From positions 1 to 64,000 of the forward strand of contig NZ_AWZT01000009.1 in assembly GCF_000472525.1 (NCBI RefSeq): a stretch of 64,000 nucleotides of DNA, given 5' to 3'. This stretch comes from Paraburkholderia dilworthii. GTDB taxonomy: Bacteria > Pseudomonadota > Gammaproteobacteria > Burkholderiales > Burkholderiaceae. Under the pieces are notes generated by a model. The model was not told the origin of the DNA and searched no databases. It saw only the letters and a program-made list of their open reading frames with translations. Of the stretch, positions 57,183 through 64,000 are shown piece after piece. Positions within the stretch are counted from its first letter, which is position 1. Every line of letters begins with the position of its first letter. A program made the translations under genes and the position numbers.

Positions 57183-58091
57183 GTGGACGTGAATTCGCTG
57201 ACCTTGCTGGTTGAAATACTCGACGCGGGCAATCTGAGCGAGGCGGCCCGGCGCCTGAAGATGAGCCGCGCGAACGTCAGCTATCACCTCAACCAGCTTG
57301 AGCGTTCAGTCGGTTTGCAACTCGTTCGGCGCACCACGCGCCGCGTCGAGCCCACCGAGATCGGTCTGCAGTTGTACGAGCATGGCCGCGCGATTCAGAA
57401 CGCGCTGCTGGCCGCGCGCGAGTCCGTGACGACACTCGGGAAAAGTCTGCAAGGGCGAGTCCGGCTGAGCGTGCCGAGCGGTTATGGCCAACTCGTCATG
57501 TCCGGGTGGCTGATCGAGTTCAAGCGCCGCTATCCGGGCATCGTGCTCGATGTGCTATTCGAAAACCGCGTTGAAGATTTGATGCGCGACGAAGTGGACA
57601 TTGCTGTGCGCGTAATGTCCGAGCCGCCGCAAAATCTTGTCGCGCGCGACATGGGGCCGGTCCGATACGTTGCGTGTGCATCGCGCGCGTTCGCTGAAAA
57701 CCACGGCATGCCGATTCAGCTCGACGATCTGCGCACCGCGCCGTTGATCACCGCGGCGGTCGTGGGGCGTCAATTGCGCGTGGCCGCGTATCTACGCGAC
57801 GAACGCCACGAGGTGCTGCTCGAACCTGCGATCATCTCCGAAAACTTTCTGTTTTTGCGGCAGGCGGTGCTGGCGGGATTGGGCGTCGGCATCGTGCCGG
57901 ATTATGTGGTGCAAGACGATCTGAAACGCGGCGACGTCGTGACCACGCTCGACGAATGGCGCTTGAGCATCTTCGGCACGAACATGTACATGCTTTACAT
58001 GCCGAACCGGCACCACACTCGCGCGGCGGCGACCTTCATCGAGTTCATTCTGGAGCAGGCGAGCGCAAGCGGAAGACGCAGCGCTGTTTGA
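57183..58091 (+). CDS. LysR-family regulator of the beta-oxidation cluster
   Basis: A 302-aa regulator. The helix-turn-helix (about 1-62) has ILDAGNLSEAARRLKMSRANVSYHLNQLE; the effector domain follows. GTG at 57183 is preferred, with AAAGG about 7 bp upstream. A TTG at 57144 would place the operator dyad inside the coding sequence. By position it controls the FadB-like operon and itself; the inducer is probably an acyl-CoA or a dicarboxylic acid, which is inference. Confidence 0.9.
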   Translation: MDVNSLTLLVEILDAGNLSEAARRLKMSRANVSYHLNQLERSVGLQLVRRTTRRVEPTEIGLQLYEHGRAIQNALLAARESVTTLGKSLQGRVRLSVPSGYGQLVMSGWLIEFKRRYPGIVLDVLFENRVEDLMRDEVDIAVRVMSEPPQNLVARDMGPVRYVACASRAFAENHGMPIQLDDLRTAPLITAAVVGRQLRVAAYLRDERHEVLLEPAIISENFLFLRQAVLAGLGVGIVPDYVVQDDLKRGDVVTTLDEWRLSIFGTNMYMLYMPNRHHTRAAATFIEFILEQASASGRRSAV

Positions 58092-58208
58092 CCGGCGCGT
58101 TTGCGGCCCAACGTAATTGCCCGGCACGTAGCTGCCGCGAGTATGCTGTGAAAAAAGAGCGCCTACGCGCCGTCGAGCAGTACGCCACGAACATCAGCGG
58201 AGACCGGA

Positions 58209-58397
58209 ATGAAGTGGACAATCGCATTTCTCGTCGTGCTCGTAAGTATCATTGTCGCGATGCTGATCGCGCGTTTGCCGACCGAACAAGCCATTCGTCT
58301 TGGAGGTTATGCAGCGACGGCCGCGCTTGCTGCGCTCGTCGGTTATCTGGTTCGCCGGCGCGGCAATCGCGCGCACAAAGCGAGGCGCGCGGGATAG
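58209..58397 (+). CDS. small two-helix membrane protein, function unknown
   Basis: A 62-aa protein with helices at about 4-21 and 33-48 and a basic tail (VRRRGNRAHKARRAG). GGAGA lies upstream of the ATG. No family is recognised. It lies 117 bp after the LysR gene. Confidence 0.6.
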   Translation: MKWTIAFLVVLVSIIVAMLIARLPTEQAIRLGGYAATAALAALVGYLVRRRGNRAHKARRAG

Positions 58398-58481
58398 ACG
58401 GGGCCGACGGAGGCGCTTGCAGCAGGCCGCGTGCTACATGCTACGATGCTTCGCTCGTCGCGCTGCATGTCGGAGATTCAG

Positions 58482-58862
58482 ATGCGTCCAGAGAATGCCG
58501 CCCGTTTCGATAAGGAGTTCGCGCCTCGCATTGCCGAGGCCATCGCCGCGTGCTTCGCTACTACGGTGCACACGGAAGTGCTGCCGTATGAAGGCCCTGG
58601 GCATCCCACGCGCTTGCACATTCACGCGGCGCCGCTCGAGCACATCGCCCATTACGCGCATCCGCTGAATTTATATCTGACGTGGGATAGCGACGAGATC
58701 GAGCGGCTCATGCAAGACGAAGGGCAGGCGCGCTTCGCTCGCTATCTGGCCGCGCTGCCTCGCAAGCTCGCGGCGTGGCGTCACGCGCGCGAACTCGATT
58801 TTCTTTCGCATACGCAGGCCGAGCCGGTGGCACTGATCGGCGGGCTCGACTTCGAGTCATGA
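58482..58862 (+). CDS. conserved hypothetical protein, DUF5594-like
   Basis: A 126-aa soluble protein beginning RPENAARFDKEFAPRIAEAI and containing LHIHAAPLEHIAHYAHPLNLYLTWDSDEIERLM. This matches my memory of DUF5594, a family seen mainly in Burkholderia; function unknown. ATG at 58482 is chosen because GGAG lies 7 bp upstream; the frame is open from 58431. Confidence 0.7.
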   Translation: MRPENAARFDKEFAPRIAEAIAACFATTVHTEVLPYEGPGHPTRLHIHAAPLEHIAHYAHPLNLYLTWDSDEIERLMQDEGQARFARYLAALPRKLAAWRHARELDFLSHTQAEPVALIGGLDFES

Positions 58863-58864
58863 GC

Positions 58865-58882
58865 CCGCGCCAGCGGTTTTTT
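58865..58882 (+). terminator. short terminator after the DUF5594-like gene
   Basis: CCGC-GCCA-GCGG followed by six T. The stem is only 4 bp, so it may be weak. Confidence 0.45.
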
Positions 58883-58890
58883 CGTATCGC

Positions 58891-60690
58891 CTAGTCCAGT
58901 TTGAAATGCGTGACTGCGCTCGCGAGACTCACCGCCTGCGATTGCAATGCGGCGGCGGCTGCCGTCGACTGTTCGACTAGCGCAGCGTTCTGCTGAACCA
59001 TTTCATCCAACTGGCTCACCGCGCGGTTCACCTCCTGGATGCCGCGTGTCTGCTCGTTGGCGGCCTGCGTAATTTCGGAAATGATCGTTGTCACGTTGGC
59101 GACGTTGCTGACGATCTCCGTCATCGTTTCGCCAGCCTGGCGGACCTGGCCCGAACCCGAACTCACGCTCGCGACGGTGGCTTCGATCAGCGCCTTGATT
59201 TCTTTCGCGGCTTGCGCGCTGCGCTGCGCGAGGCTGCGCACTTCGCCTGCCACGACCGCGAAGCCGCGGCCCTGTTCGCCGGCGCGCGCGGCTTCCACCG
59301 CGGCGTTCAGCGCGAGGATATTGGTTTGGAAAGCAATCCCGTCGATCACGCCGATGATGTCGGAAATTTTCACCGACGCGTGTTCGATCTCGCCCATCGT
59401 CGTGATGACTTCGGAGATCACCACGCCGCCGCGCGAAGCGACCTGCGATGCGCACACCGCGGTCGTGTCGGCCTGCTTCGCGGCGCTTGCCGATTGCGTG
59501 ACCGTCGAGGTGATTTCTTCCATCGACGCAGCGGTTTGCTGCAAGCTCGCCGCAGCCGATTCGGTGCGGCCCGACAGATCGACGTTGCCCGCCGCGATTT
59601 CATTGGCGGCCACGCGCACCGATTCGCTCGCGTCGCGAATCTGGCGCATGACGTGACTCAGTTTGTCGATGAACGTGTTGAACGAACGCGCGATCTGCGC
59701 GACTTCGTCGTTGCCGACGGCAGGCAGGCGTTGCGTCAGATCGCCTTCGCCGGAACCGATATCGTCCATTGCATCGCGTACTTTCGACAGACGCTGGAAC
59801 GAAACAGCAGTCACCGCCGCAACAATCGCCGCCGCAATGGCCGCGATCACGACCAGCGCGATGACCGACGCGGTCAGCAGCGAACGCATGCCGGCGGTGG
59901 CCTCGGCCTTGTCGAGCGCGACGACCACGTACCAGTCCGTGCCCGGAATCGATTGCGCGCGCAACAGCTTCGCGCTGCCGCTTACCTCCATCTGCACCGG
60001 ACGTTGCGCGCCAAAGAGCGCGGCGAGCTTGTCGCCCGCGAGGCCTGGCGCCAGATCGGACACCGGTTTCAACGTGAGCTTTGCATCGGGATGCGCGACG
60101 ATATTGCCGCTTGCGTCGATCAGCATGCCGAAGCTCGCGGGCGTCGGATGGATCGACTTCACGTTCGCGATGACGCTGTCCATCGCGACGTCGCCTGACA
60201 CCACGCCCTTGACTGCGCCATCGCGCACCACGGGCGCGGCGAATGCGACCACCAGCTTGCCTGTGCCGACATCGACATAAGGCGGCGTCACCACCGGCTT
60301 GCCCGCTGCCGCTGCCTGCTTGTACCAAGGGCGTCCGGTCGGATCGTAGTCGGCGGGAATGCCGGTCGGGTCGGAAAACTTTGCCGTCTTGTCCGCATAG
60401 CCGACATATACGTTGGTGAATTTGCCGGCGGCGGCAATCTGCTTGAGCGCTGTCGACGGGTCGGGTTGCAATACCACGTCTTGCAGCGAGGCGACCATCT
60501 GGCTGTTGGCGGCGACCCAGTCGCTGATACCGGCTGCATGACCGCTCTCGACCGCAGTCAAGCTGCTGTCGATGGCATCGGCGTTATACGAATTCGCGAC
60601 GACATAATTAAGGACCGCGTTGGTTGCAAGCGCAACCACGACGATAGCGACGCACAGCGCAACGATCCGTGCGCGAATGGAGGAGAACAT
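58891..60690 (-). CDS. dCache-domain methyl-accepting chemotaxis protein, predicted amino-acid sensor
   Basis: A 599-aa chemoreceptor. TM1 is at about 6-28, a periplasmic dCache_1 domain at about 33-265, TM2 at about 270-297, then HAMP and the signalling coiled coil with [21 protein letters not shown] near 460. The dCache domain holds Y115, R120, W122, Y123, Y138 and D167, the same residues and spacing as the amino-acid-binding motif of PctA-type receptors. ATG at 60690 begins the conserved MFSSIRARI. No C-terminal pentapeptide tether. A sigma28-like promoter lies at 60751-60778. Confidence 0.94.
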   Translation of the reverse strand: MFSSIRARIVALCVAIVVVALATNAVLNYVVANSYNADAIDSSLTAVESGHAAGISDWVAANSQMVASLQDVVLQPDPSTALKQIAAAGKFTNVYVGYADKTAKFSDPTGIPADYDPTGRPWYKQAAAAGKPVVTPPYVDVGTGKLVVAFAAPVVRDGAVKGVVSGDVAMDSVIANVKSIHPTPASFGMLIDASGNIVAHPDAKLTLKPVSDLAPGLAGDKLAALFGAQRPVQMEVSGSAKLLRAQSIPGTDWYVVVALDKAEATAGMRSLLTASVIALVVIAAIAAAIVAAVTAVSFQRLSKVRDAMDDIGSGEGDLTQRLPAVGNDEVAQIARSFNTFIDKLSHVMRQIRDASESVRVAANEIAAGNVDLSGRTESAAASLQQTAASMEEITSTVTQSASAAKQADTTAVCASQVASRGGVVISEVITTMGEIEHASVKISDIIGVIDGIAFQTNILALNAAVEAARAGEQGRGFAVVAGEVRSLAQRSAQAAKEIKALIEATVASVSSGSGQVRQAGETMTEIVSNVANVTTIISEITQAANEQTRGIQEVNRAVSQLDEMVQQNAALVEQSTAAAAALQSQAVSLASAVTHFKLD

Positions 60691-60750
60691 GGTGGAGTCT
60701 TTCGGATGAGCAGTGAATCGTAGTCGGTGAGGCGGGCGCCTCATACGCTG

Positions 60751-60778
60751 TATACGGCTCGCATTGAGAAAGACTTGA
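60751..60778 (-). promoter_or_regulatory. candidate sigma28 (FliA) promoter of the dCache chemoreceptor
   Basis: On the minus strand, TCAAGTCT, 12 bp, GCCGTATA. It has the same layout as the element before the other chemoreceptor at 8191-8218. It lies about 60 bp before the ATG. Confidence 0.45.
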
Positions 60779-60877
60779 ACGCGCGCGCGTCCGTGTTTAC
60801 ACGCAACGCTGCACGGAAATCCATGGTTCCATACGTCTGACGATTCAACCGCTTGAAGCAGGAGAATTCATTCGCGG

Positions 60878-60914
60878 AAAAAAACGGCCGCTGCTTTTCA
60901 TCGCAGCGGCCGTT
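60878..60914 (-). terminator. rho-independent terminator after the phospholipase gene
   Basis: On the minus strand, stem AACGGCCGCTGC/GCAGCGGCCGTT with an 8-base loop is followed by a T-run, 25 bp past the stop. Confidence 0.88.
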
Positions 60915-60939
60915 GCCCTGCGTCGGTATCGACGCTCGT

Positions 60940-63051
60940 TCAGGCACCCAGCGCGGGATCGCTCATACTGCTCTTGCCGGTTTCCACGTGACCCGCAAAA
61001 CGGCGTGCGAAGAGCGGGTCCGTGTCCACGGTAATCGTCAGGTCGTACCAGCCGTGCGCGTTGCGAAGGTCGAGGTAAAGCTCGTCCGTATCGCCGCCGC
61101 GCACCACGCGTTTGATCGCGTGCTTCGCGTCGTACGCATTGACGATCGTGAACTTGCAATGCGCGCTGCCCACGTTTTCCAAGCGCAATTGCAGATTGCC
61201 GTTCGCTACGTCATAACCTTCGAGCACTTCCGGGCGCGCGATATCCGAGCCGTCCCACCAGCTGCGCGCAATCGGCCGACCGGTGAAGCGGCGCAGGAAT
61301 CCGTTCGGGCCGTGGACGGTGAAATCGTAAGTGCCGTCCGCGTTCAGCGGGAACTGATCCTGCAAGCGCTTGCCCGCCTCGACCGTGTACGTGCGCGGTG
61401 CCTCCAAGCTGTTCGCGCGATAGACGAGAAACACTGCGCCCGCGCTGCCGGTATTGACGAAGCGCATGGTCAAGGTTTTTTCCGCGCCCTCGCCATGCAC
61501 GCGCGCGAACAATTCATACGGCAGCGCGCGAGCGGGGCGCACGCCCGGCTCCTGGCGCGGGACGGCCTGTGTCGCCGGCGGCAGCGGCACGTAGTCCGGA
61601 TGGCGGTTCTGGTCGGCTGGCACATAGCCGCTTGTACTGGGCAACGTCGGGAAGGCGTCGTTCGGATTGCTGAAGTTAAAGGCCGACGTCAGATCGCCGC
61701 ACACGGCGCGCCGCCACGGCGAGATGTTCGGCTCGCTGAGATTGTGCTGTTGGCCGAAGCGTTGTTCGATAAAGCGGATCACCGACGTATGGTCGAACAC
61801 TTGCGAGCACACGTAGCCGCCCTTGGACCACGGTGAGACGACAAGCATCGGCACGCGCGGGCCGAGACCGTACGGCGCGGCAACGTTCTTTGCATCGCCC
61901 GGATAGATTTCGTTGACGGTATCGACGGTGGAGAGACCGTTCGCGCTCGAACTCGGCGCGCACGGCGGCACCATGTGATCGAAGAAGCCGTCGTTCTCGT
62001 CGTAATTGATCAGGAGTACCGTCTTGCTCCACACCTCGGGATTCGAAGTAAGGATCTGCAAGACTTGGTCGATGTACCACGCGCCGTAGTTCGCCGGCCA
62101 GTTCGGATGCTCCGAATAGGCTTCAGGCGCGACGATCCACGAGACTTGCGGCAGTGCGTTGTTCTGCACATCGCGCTTGAGAATGTCGAAGTAGCCGTCG
62201 CCCTTCAGCGCGTTCGTGCCGGTGCGCGCGTTGTCATATAGGGGGTTGCCGGGCTGCGCGTTGCGGTACTGGTTAAAGTAGAGCAGCGAGTTGTCGCCAT
62301 AGTTGCCGATGTACGCGTTCTGGGTCCAGCCCCAGGAGCCGTTTGCGTCGAGGCCGGTGCCGATGTCCTGATAAATCTTCCACGAAATACCGGCGTTTTG
62401 CAGCACTTCCGGATAAGTCGACCAGCCGTAGCCGAGTTCCGAATTGTCGATCACCGGACCGCCGCCGGTTCCGTCGTTACCTACGCCGCCCGTCCACATG
62501 TAATAGCGGTTCGGGTCGGTCGGGCCCATCAGCGAGCAGTGGTACGCGTCGCAAATCGTGAATGCGTCGGCGAGCTGATAGTGAAACGGAATATCCTCGC
62601 GCGTGAGGTAGGCCATCGTCGTTGCGCTTTTGGCGGGCACCCATTGATCGTAGCGGCCGCCGTTCCATGCGGCGTGCGTGCTGTTCCAGTCGTGCGCGAG
62701 GTCTTGCAGGAATTGCAGGCCGAGATTCGGCGCGCTCGGGCGAAACGGCAGCACGTAGCCGAGGTCGGCAGCGAGCGGTTGATACCACACCGGCTTGCCA
62801 TTGGGCAGGTTGATCGCGCGGGTGTCGCCAAAACCGCGTACGCCCTTGAGCGTACCGAAGTAATGGTCGAACGAGCGGTTTTCCTGCATCAGCACGACGA
62901 TGTGTTCGACGTCGCGAATCGTGCCGGTCTTGTTGTTGGCCGGAATGGCGAGCGCGTTGCGAATGCCAACCGGCAGCATGCTCAGCGCGGTGGCGGAACC
63001 GGCCGCGTGCGCGGCGGAGCGTAGAAAATCACGACGATTTTTCGAGGTCAT
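60940..63051 (-). CDS. phosphocholine-type phospholipase C, Tat-exported
   Basis: A 703-aa secreted enzyme that cleaves phosphatidylcholine-like lipids. The N-terminus has the twin-arginine motif NRRDFLRS and a hydrophobic stretch, so it leaves folded through Tat. The catalytic phosphoesterase region (about 45-500) has VVLMQENRSFDHYFGTLKGVRGF, YDENDGFFDHM and HTSVIRFIEQRFG. Two C-terminal DUF756-type domains (about 515-690) complete the non-haemolytic PlcN-like layout. ATG at 63051 directly precedes the Tat motif. It lies 78 bp after a lipoprotein gene on the same strand. Confidence 0.92.
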   Translation of the reverse strand: MTSKNRRDFLRSAAHAAGSATALSMLPVGIRNALAIPANNKTGTIRDVEHIVVLMQENRSFDHYFGTLKGVRGFGDTRAINLPNGKPVWYQPLAADLGYVLPFRPSAPNLGLQFLQDLAHDWNSTHAAWNGGRYDQWVPAKSATTMAYLTREDIPFHYQLADAFTICDAYHCSLMGPTDPNRYYMWTGGVGNDGTGGGPVIDNSELGYGWSTYPEVLQNAGISWKIYQDIGTGLDANGSWGWTQNAYIGNYGDNSLLYFNQYRNAQPGNPLYDNARTGTNALKGDGYFDILKRDVQNNALPQVSWIVAPEAYSEHPNWPANYGAWYIDQVLQILTSNPEVWSKTVLLINYDENDGFFDHMVPPCAPSSSANGLSTVDTVNEIYPGDAKNVAAPYGLGPRVPMLVVSPWSKGGYVCSQVFDHTSVIRFIEQRFGQQHNLSEPNISPWRRAVCGDLTSAFNFSNPNDAFPTLPSTSGYVPADQNRHPDYVPLPPATQAVPRQEPGVRPARALPYELFARVHGEGAEKTLTMRFVNTGSAGAVFLVYRANSLEAPRTYTVEAGKRLQDQFPLNADGTYDFTVHGPNGFLRRFTGRPIARSWWDGSDIARPEVLEGYDVANGNLQLRLENVGSAHCKFTIVNAYDAKHAIKRVVRGGDTDELYLDLRNAHGWYDLTITVDTDPLFARRFAGHVETGKSSMSDPALGA

Positions 63052-63129
63052 GGTATGAGCTTTCGTGTCTTCAGTGGGGGAACGATCCACGCGGCGCGGC
63101 AAGCATGAGCGGCGCGTGAAGCGCGGGAC

Positions 63130-63465
63130 TCAGTCAACGGTATGGATGACGGGTGCGGCGAGCGGCGTCGACGCGGCGGCGGATAAGGCCGGGTCGGCGT
63201 TTGATGCGGGTAGTGCCGGGCTTTGAATCGTGACGGCGGCAGGCGAGGGCGATGCGGAAGATGGGTTCGCCGACAGGGCGGTAGTGTTGCCGTTATCAGT
63301 GGAATTCGGGGCGGAATTCAGCGCGGAGCTCGCGTTGCCTGTATCCGGTGCCTTGGGGTCGTCGTTGCCGCACGCGCCGAGCAGCGCGCAAAGCGGCAAC
63401 GCCACGAGTGCAATCGCCGCACGCTTGCGATGCAGGACACTGAATGGCTTCGACACAAAGGACAT
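63130..63465 (-). CDS. small lipoprotein with Ser/Ala/Pro-rich body
   Basis: A 111-aa protein. The signal peptide ends in lipobox LLGAC, so Cys32 would be acylated. The rest is low-complexity (Ser, Ala, Pro, Asn) with no recognised domain. It is upstream of the phospholipase C gene on the same strand and may be co-transcribed. A lipoprotein anchor or chaperone for the phospholipase is possible but unproven. Confidence 0.7.
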   Translation of the reverse strand: MSFVSKPFSVLHRKRAAIALVALPLCALLGACGNDDPKAPDTGNASSALNSAPNSTDNGNTTALSANPSSASPSPAAVTIQSPALPASNADPALSAAASTPLAAPVIHTVD

Positions 63466-63646
63466 AGCGATGTCTCCGGCACGAGGGAACGCGCGGGCAT
63501 CGGCATGCCCAGGTCAGCGATGCGAAAAGAATAGCCGCTTACCTGTGTAACTTTTATGAAGTTTTGGAAATTTGAGGATTTGGTGAGAATTGGGGAATGG
63601 GACTTCTCGCCCCGCACGACAATTGCCGGCAAGCCGCGATGTACCC

Positions 63647-64000
63647 CTATCGCTGCCGCGAAACGAATTCCGCAATTGCATCGTTCAACCGGTCAGGCGC
63701 ATCGCGATGCGGCGAGTGTCCGCAAGCGTCGAGCTTGACGAGCTGCGCATGCGGCACGTACTCCGGAATTGTGTCGATTTGCGCCATCGTGCCGTAGTTG
63801 TCGTCGTACCCTTGCACAGCGAGCAACGGCTTGCGGATCGACACTAGCTGGCGCGCAATCGACCAGTCCTTGAACGCGGGATTCAGCCAGACATCGTTCC
63901 AGCCATAGAAAGCGGAATCGACGTCCGCGTGATAGCGGGCGAGTTTGTCGCGAAGATCGGTGGTTTCATAAAGCAGCTTGGTTTGCGCGATGCTTTGCAC
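63647..64000 (-). CDS. alpha/beta-hydrolase fold protein, cut by the window edge
   Basis: The C-terminal 117 residues of a hydrolase whose start lies beyond the window. LLAVQGYDDNYGTMAQ holds the likely acidic residue and DACGHSPHRDAPD the catalytic His. The nucleophile region is not in view. Substrate unknown. Confidence 0.75.
   Translation of the reverse strand: MQSIAQTKLLYETTDLRDKLARYHADVDSAFYGWNDVWLNPAFKDWSIARQLVSIRKPLLAVQGYDDNYGTMAQIDTIPEYVPHAQLVKLDACGHSPHRDAPDRLNDAIAEFVSRQR

Overview
This 64 kb window is GC-rich chromosomal DNA that reads as Burkholderia sensu lato, most likely Paraburkholderia. The evidence is the protein content, the gene orders (thrS-infC-rpmI-rplT-pheS-pheT-ihfA-merR-tRNA-Pro; scoA-scoB; an aaeXAB-like efflux operon with its own outer-membrane factor) and an intergenic inverted-repeat element carrying a CTTTCTTTGC palindrome. 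Most genes are core or common accessory metabolism. I see no transposase, prophage, CRISPR array or rRNA.

Layout. 1-904: a long inverted repeat and a short tandem repeat. 905-4254: uvrD overlapping an MTA/SAH nucleosidase with a repeat-encoded N-terminus. 4411-7797: propionyl-CoA synthetase and a fosmidomycin-resistance-type MFS pump, on the minus strand. 8287-9972: a chemoreceptor. 10039-16179: a tripartite aromatic-acid-type efflux operon with a divergent LysR regulator. 16417-24589: small membrane protein, phosphoesterase, FAD oxidoreductase, DUF2069, WrbA, YihY, DUF962, alpha/beta hydrolase and homoserine sulfhydrylase. 24831-32896: CBS protein, MFS-PlsC fusion, aroC, TPR protein, ETF-QO and an SDR. 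33291-39949: thioesterase, PAS-LuxR regulator, scoAB, hydrolase, RidA-like protein and relA.

40088-48600 is the translation block: tRNA-Val(GAC), thrS, infC (with an ATC start codon), rpmI, rplT, pheS, pheT, ihfA, a MerR regulator and tRNA-Pro(GGG). The 3' end of tRNA-Pro is duplicated 1.7 kb downstream as a 28-bp exact direct repeat. The intervening DNA is visibly AT-richer and carries one gene, a PhyH-type Fe(II)/2-oxoglutarate dioxygenase fused to a C-terminal NPDV...HGWREGR module. This looks like a miniature or decayed tRNA-targeted genomic island and is the most interesting accessory segment here.

50671-64000: a diguanylate cyclase with an intact active site and I-site; a 46-aa basic protein; a beta-oxidation cluster (two acyl-CoA dehydrogenase subunits plus a FadB-like bifunctional enzyme) divergent from a LysR regulator, with a perfect 15-bp dyad between them; two small conserved proteins; a dCache chemoreceptor carrying the complete amino-acid-binding residue set; a Tat-exported phosphocholine-type phospholipase C with an upstream lipoprotein; and a hydrolase cut by the window edge.

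Regulatory signals visible by eye include rho-independent terminators, a good sigma70 promoter for tRNA-Val, candidate flagellar-sigma promoters in front of both chemoreceptors, and a terminator-like hairpin at the thrS-infC junction. All family calls are from reading the sequence; no database search was run.
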